Source of the DNA: Bedellia somnulentella
Lineage: Eukaryota; Arthropoda; Insecta; Lepidoptera; Bedelliidae
Assembly: GCA_963576735.1 (NCBI GenBank)
Contig: OY755178.1
Coordinates: forward strand, 1,550,001 to 1,614,000
DNA length: 64,000 bases
Direction: 5' to 3'
The notes below the pieces were generated by a model, which worked only from the letters and a program-made list of their open reading frames with translations, did not search any database and was not told the DNA's origin. Position 1 is the stretch's first letter; each line of letters opens with the position of its first letter. The translations under genes and the position numbers were made by a program. Below are positions 1-11,400 of the stretch, in pieces.

Positions 1-3000
1 CTGCCATGGCGCAGCTGCTCATAGCAAAGCTCGAATGTTTCCGAAAGACTTCTTGTTTGGAACGGCGACGGCCGCATACCAAATTGAGGGTGGATGGAAC
101 GCTGACGGTAAGGATTTTCTTATGGTAGAAATTAAAAAAAGCTAAAAGTATTTGCAAAAAAAGTAACTATTGTTATGTGAATTCATGATAGTAAAATTAG
201 TTTGAAAATAACATAACATAACATATAACATAAACATTCACGCCGTTTATCCCCGAAGGGGTTGGCAGAGGTACCAATACTCCTGAACTCACATGGTAAG
301 CGCCATCTAGTTTCCAGAGAAGGTACCCACGTTTTGCTAAGACAGTGTACTCACGTGATAGGGGGCAGGCCTATCGCCGTTTTGTACGAATACACTGTCA
401 CATGACTAAGTACAACTCAGCCATGTGGGTTTCCTCACGATGTTTTCCCTCACCGTTAGCAACCATGATAAATTAACCACACATATGACTTTAGAAAAGA
501 CAAATTGGTGTAGGCCCGTCCCAGGATTGGAACTCACGCCCTTCTGTTTTCCGGGCGGGTGTTCTATCCACTGGACTATCATGTCGCTATCATTTGAAAA
601 TAAATTTTCATTAACGGCTACTGTGATTTTGACATGTACTCACGCCATTATTTCCCGTTGGGGTATCCTGCCAAACCTCTTTAGCTTCGTTTACATCCAT
701 CAATCTTTTTATACATGCTCTTTTATTATTCATACTTCGGATGCCTGCCTTTTTGAGTTTAAAGCTTGTTGCACTACAGAAATTTTAATTTTAGTATAAA
801 TACCAAAAAAATTTCGACAGGGTTGTGTGGCTTCTCCGTGGCTCTTCAATTTGTTCATGGACGACTGTTTGAAAGAACTGCGCGAAAGGATGACTGAAAA
901 TGAGAGGGTTCATCATTAAATGCCTCTTATACGCTGACGATCAAGTATTACTTGCATCAACGGTAAATGAGTTGCAGGAGATGGTGAACATTGCGTGTAA
1001 GTCTTTCGAAAGAAAGGGAATGAGAGTGAATGTGGACAAAACCAAAACAATGGTTTTTGAAAGAGAGGAAAGTATGACAGAATGTGACATTGTTATAAAT
1101 GGTAAGAAAGTGGAACAAGTGAAAGAATTTGTATATCTGGGGAGTTTGTTTACTAGGGATGGAAAATGTGAGGAAGATATTGAAAGGAGAGTTAAAAAGG
1201 GAAACGCGGTGAATGGAGCCATGAACAGTCTGATGTTGAGCCAGTCGTTGTCAGAAAAGGCTCGAATGGCTGTGCATAATGCTGTTCTGGTTCCCACGCT
1301 GATGTATGGTAGTGAATGCTGGGCATGGCAGAAGAAGCATGAAAGTAGAGTTAATGCAGTGGAAATGAGATCCCTCAGAAGTATATGTAATGTAAGGCTG
1401 TGTGATAGAGTGAGAAATACTGTGATCCGTGAACGAGTAGGTTTGAAAGATGACGTAGTATGCAAGATAGAAAAAGGAATGTTGAGGTGGTTTGGGCACA
1501 TAGAGAGGATGGATGAAAATAAAGTAGCGAAAGAGATATATAGAGCCAATGTGGATGGGAATGTTAGTAGAGGACGGCCTCGTAAAACGTTTCTGGACCA
1601 GATAGAAAACGTTCTTATAAAGGCGGGGGTCCGAAGTGAGAAGAATAAAAGAGCATGTATGAGAAGGATAATGAATGTAAGGAAAGCAAGAGAGGTTTGT
1701 CAAGATCGTACTAAGTGGCGATCGATAGTCTCTGCCTACCCCAATGGGAATAATGGGCGTGAGTATAAGTAAGTAAGTAAGTAAGCAAAAAAAAAAACTA
1801 TTTTCAAAAATCCCTAGAAGGGGTAGCCAGAGCTAAGGAATCAGAAATTCCTTAGCACCTTTTGGAAATGTGAGTGGGAAAAAGATGGTAAAATAAAGGT
1901 TGTTGGTGATGGGTCTCTAACCGCATGGCCCAAAAATCCCTTAAAAGCCCCAGTACCATTAGTCGCCTCTTACGTACACCCACCGGAAGAAACGGGGTAG
2001 TGCTACTCTAAGCAATTTTTTTTTTGTATTTTATATTGTTTTAAATTTCAACAATGTGTTACAGGTAAAAGTGAAAGTATTTGGGATAGAATAACTCACG
2101 TTTCCAACTTTGTTGATGATAAGAGCACAGGAGATGTTGCTGCCGATTCCTATCACAACGTTGATAGAGATGTAGAGATGATGAGAGAACTAGGTCTGGA
2201 CGCTTACCGTATTTCTATAGCCTGGTCTAGACTACTACCAACTGGTTTCCCTAACCACATCAATGAACATGGAGTTAAATACTACAATCATCTTTTTGAG
2301 GAAATGCTGAGATACAATGTCACACCTATGGTGACTCTTTACCATTGGGACCTTCCCCAATCCCTTCAAGATCTAGGAGGTTGGACAAACACTCTGATGC
2401 CACAATGGTATGAAGATTATGCTAGAGTTGTTTTCGAAAATTTTGGAGATAAAGTTAAATTGTGGATCACAATGAATGAACCTAGAGAAGTATGTTATCA
2501 GAGTTACGGGGCTTCTAATTTAGCGCCTGCTTTGAATTCTTCAGGAATTGGAGACTATTTGTGTGCTAAAAATCTTTTACTTTCACACGCTAGGGCTTAC
2601 CATTTATACCAGAATGAATTTAAAAAGTTACAAGGGGGTAAAGTTGGTATAACTATTAATGTAGATTGGTTTGGGGCTGAGACTGATTCTGAGGATGATT
2701 TGTATGCAGCTGAACTTTATCGACAAGGACAAGTGAGTACATCAAATAAATAACGTTTTATTGTTAAATTAGTTAGAAAAAATGATCAAATTGTATATGC
2801 AGGTTTTACCAAAATTATTTGACTTTTTGAGTTTTTTAAAATCTTCTCTACCCTTTCAATGTAATATACATCTTCAGTTATCCGATTACATTTTATTTAA
2901 TAAAACTCAATTCTTTAGTTGCTTTAAAAAACGTTTTAAACATAATAAATAATCTATTTTGTTTTTAGTGGGGCTTGTATTCAGATCCAATTTACTCAGA

Positions 3001-4837
3001 ATTCGGTGGATACCCCAAAGAGTTAGAAAAAGTAATTGCCCGAAAAAGTGCCGAACAAGGCTTCGCAAGATCAAGACTTCCGGAACTGACTGATGAAGAA
3101 ATTGATTTCATTAAAGGAACGTCAGACTTTTTTGGTGTGAATCATTATACAGCAAATATAATTTCTGCGACAAAAAACTTGGGATACCATCCAATACCTT
3201 CTTTGAGAGATGACACATATTGCGGAAAATTCCAAGATCCCTCTTGGCCTCAAGCTGCCTCAGCATGGTTGAAGGTAAGATTGTTACTTACGCTTTTGTT
3301 CGGAGTATTTTTGTTCATCATAGACATATACAAAAAATAATATCATACTTTTACTATAGCGACATGCATAAAAACTTAACAATACAGCAATATAGTAAAA
3401 TGGGAGGCCTAGTTCTTAGCCAAAATTATGCAGAGGCTAAAGACAAATATCTTAGACTATTAAGTTCTGTGAGTTATCATGTAAGGCTTACATAGTAAGC
3501 TACGGTGATGTTGTCGATTCTTGCAATGGGCCGTACGATGTATATGTTTCATCAGCATTCTATACAATGCATAAAGAAGACAAAGTAAGTTATAATAATA
3601 TAACATAACATAATATAAAAGATCACACCGAATATCCCCGAAGGGGTTGGCAGAGGTACTAATACTTCTGAACACCATGTGACTTTGTCACCTGGTGTTC
3701 AGAGTACCCACGTTTTGCATGGACAGTGTACTCTATAATAATTATACACTATATAATAATAACTCTAATTTCGTACTTTTCCTGCAACTTTAAGAAATCT
3801 ATACATTTCCAATGCATTACATACACTACCGGATTACACAGATTGTCATTTACATATAGCCAACATTTGAACACAAATATATTGTTTCAGCTTGAGCCGA
3901 AAAGTATCTACAAAGTGCTTACTCACTTAAACAGCTTATACAAAGACCAAGATTTCTACATCACAGAAAACGGTTGGTCCAGTCGCGGAGGATTGGATGA
4001 TGACGACAGGGTCACATATCATATGGAAATGTTGAACAGTGTTTTAGATGCTATTGATGAGGGGGTTAAAGTTAAAGGTTACATGATCTGGAGCTTGATG
4101 GACAATTTTGAATGGTTCCGAGGTTACACGTACGTATTTTTTAATATAAATCTCAAAAAAGGGTAGACAGAGACAGAATTTAATATTTATCTAATACTTT
4201 TAAAATTTTAGTGGGGTAAAGGTTGTAAAACCAAAATGGTTTGTGATTTTTGTCTTTAGCCAAATCGCCAACAATAACTTGAAATGCCCTAATACCTTTA
4301 GTCGCTTCTTAAGATACCCATGATGAAAAAAAACGGGTTAGTGCTAAGCTAAGAAACTACAAAACCGAGGTGTATATAATGAGAGTAAGAAAAAGAGGGT
4401 TATAAAACAGAAGTAGGTTGTTAGGGAGAACATTCTGAAAAAAACATCAACTTGATTAGAGCAACTACGGATTTCTCTTCTCCATTCAAATACCATGAGC
4501 TCTTTTCATAAAATATATGTCATGTTTTTCTAATCAAGTTGGTGCCTTTGTAGAAGTTGTTTAGAATGATCTTCCTAGCAACTCTATTTTGATTGGTTAC
4601 CTCTCTTTTGTTACACTCCGTAAATAGCAGAAAAATATAGTATTTTGACATGAACAGTTACGATGTTCTTGTTTCAGAGAGCGTTTTGGCCTGTACGAAG
4701 TTGATTTCGAACAACCAGGCAACCGTTATCCGAGAAAATCTGCGTTCGTGTACAAACACATTGTGAAGACTAGATCACTGGATCTCGAGTACAACCCTGG
4801 GACTAACCGCATTATGACTATTGATGAAAAACATTAG
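1..4837 (+). CDS. GH1 beta-glucosidase, gene 1 (5' partial)
   Basis: Family-1 glycoside hydrolase, expected to remove beta-linked glucose from short sugars or plant glucosides after secretion; the substrate cannot be read from sequence. Exons: <1-107, 2065-2732, 2969-3274, 3891-4129, 4678-4837, all with GT-AG introns and phases identical to the complete paralogue at 19001. The first exon lies outside the window. Visible marks are the N-terminal GH1 signature [15 protein letters not shown] (glucose-binding Gln), YHWD, the acid/base Glu in TMNEP (codon 2478-2480), the nucleophile in ITENG (codon 3966-3968) and WSLMDNFEW. No internal stop was found. Intron 2 has grown to about 2 kb through a SINE-B, LINE pieces and a SINE-A. 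About 98% identical to gene 2 by eye. Confidence 0.93.
211..592 (-). repeat. SINE-B, full length (family reference copy)
   Basis: About 380-bp tRNA-derived SINE read on the minus strand. The 5' head has a box-A-like ATGATAGTCCAGTGG and a box-B-like GAGTTCCAATCCTGG. The body follows, then a 3' end with the CCCCTTCGGGG hairpin, a GGCGTGAA box and an ATGTT tandem tail. It is flanked by the 10-bp target duplication TTTGAAAATA (201-210 and 593-602). The same site in gene 2 is empty, so it inserted after the gene duplication. Confidence 0.85.
634..760 (-). repeat. LINE-L 3' fragment
   Basis: Minus-strand piece of the 3' coding end of the LINE seen intact at 811-1785; shared with gene 2 at 5981, so it is older than the duplication. 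Confidence 0.7.
811..1785 (+). mobile_element. LINE-L, 5'-truncated non-LTR retrotransposon
   Basis: Codes for the second half of a reverse transcriptase: [12 protein letters not shown] (812-896) in one frame, then after a frameshift near 897 an open stretch from 900 to 1772 with the catalytic LLYADD box and the LRWFGH...RGRPRKT C-terminal region typical of RTE/Jockey-like LINEs. It ends with GGCGTGAGTATAAG and a TAAG tandem tail. It was inserted in an A-rich site that is empty in gene 2. The truncation and frameshift make it inactive. Confidence 0.88.
1811..2014 (-). repeat. SINE-A, 3' tail missing
   Basis: Minus copy in intron 2 of gene 1; the orthologous copy in gene 2 (6193) keeps more of the tail, so a deletion removed it here. 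Confidence 0.8.
3601..3735 (-). repeat. SINE-B, 5'-truncated
   Basis: 3' part of SINE-B with its CATAA tail, inserted in a TTATAATAATA site of gene 1 intron 4; absent from gene 2. Confidence 0.8.
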
Positions 4838-4919
4838 ATATTTCCTGATCGATGACGAATGATGATGATTAAATGATGAACATTGCAACTGACTTTCTTT
4901 TCCAATATATTTTACTCAG

Positions 4920-4925
4920 AATAAA
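4920..4925 (+). terminator. poly(A) signal, GH1 gene 1
   Basis: AATAAA 83 bp after the stop codon; conserved in the gene 2 copy at 13183. Confidence 0.7.
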
Positions 4926-4984
4926 ACTTTTAATCTTATTTTTTTCAATTTAACTAGTAAAAATATAAAAATATTTATTTCCGT

Positions 4985-5065
4985 CGCCTACGAATACACT
5001 ATCACATAATAACGTACAACTCGTAATTTTATCCTCACTGTAAACAACCATGATAAATAAACGAC
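4985..5065 (-). repeat. SINE-B internal fragment
   Basis: Degenerate piece in the 3' flank of gene 1; the same piece follows gene 2 (13235-13450), where a MITE interrupts it. Confidence 0.55.
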
Positions 5066-5087
5066 TTTCTCTCTGAGGCTGTAAAAA

Positions 5088-5202
5088 TACATACATATAC
5101 TCACGGCTATAATTCCCTAGAAGGGGTAGCCAGAGCTAAGGAATTATAAATTCCTCAGCCACTTTTGGAAGTTGATTGGGGAAAAGATCGTAAAATAAAG
5201 GT
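5088..5202 (-). repeat. SINE-A, 5'-truncated
   Basis: Tail, hairpin and about 80 bp of body between genes 1 and 2. Confidence 0.75.
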
Positions 5203-5271
5203 AAAAAGCAATAAATATTTATCAGCCATAAAATATTACTAAAATGCATTTTATTCACAACTGAGTAATAC

Positions 5272-5420
5272 TGAGACATATGACAGTGCACTCAAACAAA
5301 ACGGTGATAGGCGTTTGCCCTATCATGAAAATGTATCATGAGGGCAACAAATGGATACTCTATTCACCAAGTGACAAAATTTTGTGTGAAGTTCAGGAAG
5401 GTACTAAACCTCTCCCCTTG
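5272..5420 (+). repeat. SINE-B, degenerate
   Basis: Diverged plus-strand body and 3' region just upstream of gene 2, so the gene 2 promoter region is largely repeat. Confidence 0.5.
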
Positions 5421-5421
5421 A

Positions 5422-8400
5422 ATGATAAGTATAAGTATAATTCGTAATTCCAGTATTGTGGGTGTCAGCTGCCATGGCGCAGCTGCTCATAGCAAAGCTC
5501 GAATGTTTCCAAAAGACTTCTTGTTTGGAACGGCGACGGCCGCATACCAAATTGAGGGTGGATGGAACGCTGATGGTAAGGATTTACATACATACATACA
5601 TATACTCACGGCTATAAATCCTTGAAAGGGGTAGCCAGAGCTGCGAAATAATAAATTCCTCAGCCACTTTTGGAAGTTGAGTGGGGAAAAGATGGTAGTA
5701 CAAAGGTTGTTGGTGATGGGTCTCCAACCGCATCGCCCAAAAATCCCTTAAAAAGCCCCAAGTCCGTTAGTCGCCTCTTACGTACACCCACCGGAAGAAA
5801 TGGGGTAGTGCTATTCTAAGCCGACACTACACAGCATCTAAGCCAACACTACACAGCATCATAAGGATTTTCATATGGTAGAAATTAAAAAAAGCTAAAA
5901 AAAAGTAACTATGTCATGTGAATTTATGATAGTAAAATTTGTTTAAAAATAAATTTTCATTAACGGCTTCTGAAATTTTAACATATACTCACGCCGTTAT
6001 TTCCCGTTGGGGTATCCTGCCAAACCTCTTTAGCTTCGTTTACATCCATCAATATTTTTATACATGCTCTTTTATTATTCATACTTCGGATGCCTGCCTT
6101 TTTGAGCTTAAAGCTTGTTGCACTACAGAAATTTTAATTTTGGTATAAATAGCAAAAAAAAACTATTTTCAAAAATTATAAATATTTTTTTGTACATACA
6201 TATAATTACGGCTCTAAATTCCTAGAAGGGGTAGACAGAGCTAAGGAATCAGAAATTTCTTAGCACCTTTTGCAAATGTGAGTGGGGAAAAGATGGTAAA
6301 ATAAAGGTTGTTGGTGATGGGTCTCCAACCGCATCGCCCAAAAATCCCTTGAAAGCCCCAGTACCATTAGTCGCCTCTTACGTACACCCACTGGTAAAAA
6401 CGGGGTAGTGCTATTCTAAGCATTTTTTTTGTATTTTATATTATTTTAAATTTGAACAATGTATTACAGGTAAAAGTGAAAGTATTTGGGATAGAATAAC
6501 TCACGTTTCCAACTTTGTTGATGATAAGAGCACAGGAGATGTTGCTGCCGATTCCTATCACAACGTTGATAGAGATGTAGAGATGATGAGAGAACTAGGT
6601 CTGGACGCTCACCGTATTTCTATAGCCTGGTCTAGACTACTACCAACTGGTTTCTCTAACCACATCAATGAACATGGAGTTAAATACTACAATCATCTTT
6701 TTGAGGAAATGCTGAGATACAATATCACACCTATGGTGACTCTTTACCATTGGGACCTTCCCCAATCCCTTCAAGATCTAGGAGGTTGGACAAACACTCT
6801 GATGCCACAATGGTATGAAGATTATGCTAGAGTTGTTTTCGAAAATTTTGGAGATAAAGTTAAATTGTGGATCACAATGAATGAACCTAGAGAAGTATGT
6901 TATCAGAGTTACGGGGCTTCTAATTTAGCGCCTGCTTTGAATTCTTCAGGAATTGGAGACTATTTGTGTGCTAAAAATCTTTTACTTTCACACGCTAGGG
7001 CTTACCATTTATACCAGAATGAATTCAAAAAGTTACAAGGGGGTAAAGTTGGTATAACTATTAATGTAGATTGGTTTGGGGCTGAGACTGATTCTGAGGA
7101 TGATTTGTATGCAGCTGAACTTTATCGACAAGGACAAGTGAGTACATCAAATAAATAACGTTTTATTGTTAAACTAGTTAGAAAAAATGATTAAATTGCA
7201 TATGCAGGTTTTACCAAAATTATTTGATTTTTTGAGTTTTTTAAAATCTTTTCTACCCTTTAAGTGTAATATACATCTTCTGTTAACCGATTAAATTTCA
7301 TTTAATAAAATTCAATTCTTTAGTTGCTTTAAAAAAACGTTTTAAACATAATAAATAATCTATTTTGTTTTTAGTGGGGCTTGTATTCAGATCCAATTTA
7401 CTCAGAATTCGGTGGATACCCCAAAGAGTTAGAAAAAGTAATTGCTCGAAAAAGTGCCGAACAAGGCTTTGTAAGATCAAGGCTTCCGGAACTGACTGAT
7501 GAAGAAATTGATTTCATTAAAGGAACGTCAGACTTTTTTGGTGTGAATCATTATACAGCAAATATAATTTCTGCGACGAAAAACTTGGAATACCATCCAA
7601 TACCTTCTTTGAGAGATGACACATATTGCGGAAAATTCCAAGATCCCTCTTGGCCTCAAGCTGCCTCAGCATGGTTGAAGGTAAGATTGTTACTTACGCT
7701 TTTGTTCGGAGTATTTTTGTTCATCATAGACCTATACAAAAAATAATATCATACTTTTACTATAGCGACATGCATAAAAACTTAACAACACAGCAATATA
7801 GTAAAATGGGAAGCAGGCCTAGTTCTCATCCAAAATTATGCAGAGGCTAAAGACAAATATCTTAGACCAATAAGTTCTGTGAGTTATCATGTAAGGCTTA
7901 CATACATACATATACTCACGGCTATAAATCCCTGAACGGGGTAGCCAGAACTTTGGAATGCGAAATTCCTCAGCCACTTTTGGAAGTTGATTGGGGAAAA
8001 GATGGTAATAATAAATGTTTTTGGTGACGGGTCTCTAACCATATCGCCCAAAAATCACTTTAAAAGCCCCTATACCCTTAGTCGCCTCTTACGATCACCC
8101 ACGGGTAGAAATGGGGTAGTGTTATTCTAAGCCGACACTACACAGCCAAGTAAGTAAGGCTTACATAGTAAGCTATGGTGATGTTGTCGATTCTTGCAAT
8201 GGGCCGTATGATGTTTATGTTTTATAAGCATTATATACAATGTATAAAGTAGGCAAAGTAAGTTATAATAATAATAACTCTAATTTCGTACTCTTCCTGC
8301 AACTTTAAGAAATCTATAGATTTCCAATGCATTACATAAATACCGGATTACACAGATTGTCATTTACATATAGCCAATATTTGAACACAAATATATTGTT

Positions 8401-11400
8401 TCAGCTTGAGCCGAAAAGTATCTACAAAGTGCTCACTCACTTAAACAGCTTATACAAAGACCAAGATTTCTACATCACAGAGAACGGTTGGTCCAGTCGC
8501 GGAGGATTGGATGATGACGACAGGGTCACATATCATACTGAAATGTTGAAGAGTGTTTTAGATGCTATTGATGAGGGGGTTAAAGTTAAAGGTTACATGA
8601 TCTGGAGCTTGATGGACAATTTTGAATGGTTCCGAGGTTATACGTACGTATTTTTTTATTTATCTGCTTACCTCTTTACGGCCATAAATCCCAAAAACAG
8701 GTAGCGAGAGCTTCAAAACCAGAAACTCCTCAGCCACATTTGAAAGATGATAGGGGAGAAGATTGTAGAAATAAAGAATCGTTGGTGATGTTTCTCCAAC
8801 CGCATCGCTCAAAAACCACTATAAAAAGCCCCATGCCGCTATTCACCTCTTGCGACACCCGTGGGTAGAAAGGGGTAGTTGCATTCTAAGCCGGCACTAC
8901 ACGGTACTTATGAAAGTTGAGTGGGGAAAATATTGTTACGTACCGGGTTCTTAATTTGATAAATACCAGTCACACTTTCGTGCAATAAGGTTTAATTATA
9001 TTTATTGACCAATAACGCACTTTACACAACACAACAAACACTATCGATAATTAACTATCGATACTCGCACTAATTAACAACACTAATTTACTCCGTTATA
9101 GTAACACTGTCCACACCGTTAAGCTTATTTCCGTAATCCGTATATCACTGCACTGTCGTATTTAATTTCTTCGCTCTAGTATTTCGCTTGTTCTCGCTTT
9201 AGTTCTTCGCACTCCAATAACTCCGTAGCACGCGTCGCTCTTTATATATGCCAAATCTCAAATACGCGAATATTACAGAAAGTTCTAGTACCACATTCTC
9301 GAAAAGTCGATATTCGAGAAACATCTAGTAATTCCTTTACTTATTAGAATACTAGTAACGCCATCTGTTATCTAGTAGTGGCAAATCCTATCTCCTACTT
9401 GCGAACAGATGTCGTAACATTACCCCCTCCTTACATTAATACTCGTCCCGAGTATTATTGCTTCCATGGTACTTCGCAAGTCGATCGATGTGAACTATTT
9501 TCCAAGCCCCTCTAGGTTGGCGTTGAATTCTGTACGTTACATCGTTTATTCTAGTGACCACCTTGTACGGTCCTTCCCACCTATTTTGTAACTTAGGGGA
9601 CTTCCCTTTCTGGCGAGTTGGATTGTGTAACCAGACGAGCATACCCTCTTCGAAACGCGGCGTGTTAGCTTTACGGTCATATCTGGTTTTCATCTTTTCA
9701 CTAGCATGTAAACCATTTTCACGCACTAGGGAATGTACATCTTGCATTCTTTCCCTCAAATCGCTTACATATTCAGTTACACTCTGCGGCTCATCTGGTG
9801 ACCCTCCTGTCAACAAATCTACAGGCAATCGTAGCTCTCTTCCGAAATTGACGAAAGCAGGTGTTTCCTTCGTGCTTTCGTGAACAGCTGACCGGTAAGA
9901 CAGTAAAAATAATGGAATGTGTTTGTCCCAGTCCTTCTGATGTTTTTCAACCATCTTCGCCAACTGTCTCTCCAGTGTTTGGTTGAACCTCTCCACCATT
10001 CCATCTGACTGAGGATGATATGGCGTCGTCCTGGTTTTATGCATTCCAAGCAGTTTGCACACCTCTTGAAATACTTGTGACTCAAAATTTCTTCCCTGGT
10101 CAGAGTGTATCTCCAGGGGCACGCCAAATCGACAGATCACTTCCTCAACCAGTTTTGTAGCCACAGTTATTGCTTCTTGATTGGGTATGGCAAACACTTC
10201 AGGCCACTTAGTGAAGTAATCCATCACCACCATGAAATATTTATTTCCGGACTCTGATTGTGGAAACGGTCCAGCCACATCAACGGCAATCCTCTCCCAG
10301 GGAGCTCCCACATTGTACAACCGTAATCCCCCTCTACTCCGGGTCTGCGGACCTTTCACCGCGGCACACGTTGTACATTTCCGGCACCAGTCCTGTACGT
10401 CGTCCCTACAATGAAGCCAGTAAAACTTCGCACGAACCTTCTGCAACGTACGATTTACCCCAAGATGCCCGCCCGAAACACCGTCATGTGTTTCCCGCAG
10501 TACATCTTTAACCTTGGCTCTGGGCACGACCAATTGTAGGTGCTCTTCTTTACCGTTGGGTTTCTCCCACCTCCGGTACAGTAGACCATTGATCAGAACC
10601 AGGCTGTTCCATTGCGCCCAGTAAGCTTTCGTACTCACTCCTGTGGACGCTACTTCACTCCAAGCCGGTTGATCGTGTTTTTCCTTCTTCCATTTCATGA
10701 TGGGTCTGAGGTTCTCATCTTCTTCTTGGGCCTTCTGCATAGCTTCTGTTTCCCATCCATCCAATGGACAAATTCGAGTCACTTTCACGACCTCCTCCTT
10801 CGACTCTTGCTTCCTGCAATGTTTACAGTCTTGATCATTGGCACAGCCCAATATCACCAAACTGTTCCCGTTACAGGCTTGTGAGATGGTCATTGTCGGG
10901 GCTTTCTCCTCTCTAGCCAGCACCTGCCCCCCGGTCCTGGCTAATGCTCGTTTCCCTGGACGTTTGCGGCAGGAGCCTCTGCCTGCCTCTTTTCTTCCTT
11001 CCTCAGCGGGCAACTTAATCTCAAATGGCCCCTTTTCCCGCAGCCATAACAAATCGGTCCAGTACTCCTTCCGACGGGTGCTTTAATGACCTTGACGTCC
11101 TCATTTGCTTCCGCAATCTCACGAAGTCGATGAGTTTGGCGCGTATCCTGGCGGCAAGCTTCAACTTCTAGAGCGTTCGCCAAGGCATCCTTGAGAGACG
11201 TGTGGTGTTGAAGTCTCACCGCTGTTCTCACTTCGATATCTCTGATGCCGTCGACGAATGCTTGCACCAAGTTCATTTCCACCGTCTTCGGATCTACACT
11301 GGGATAGGCCTTGCGGACGAGCTTCTCGATTTCAAGGGCCCACTGCTGAAGTCCCTCTCCGGAACGCTGGACCCTATCACGCAGCTGAGCGCGGAACACG

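Noticed and set aside
2975..3340. Independent gene beginning within the third GH1 exon
   Set aside because: It is exon 2969-3274 of gene 1 read on into the intron.
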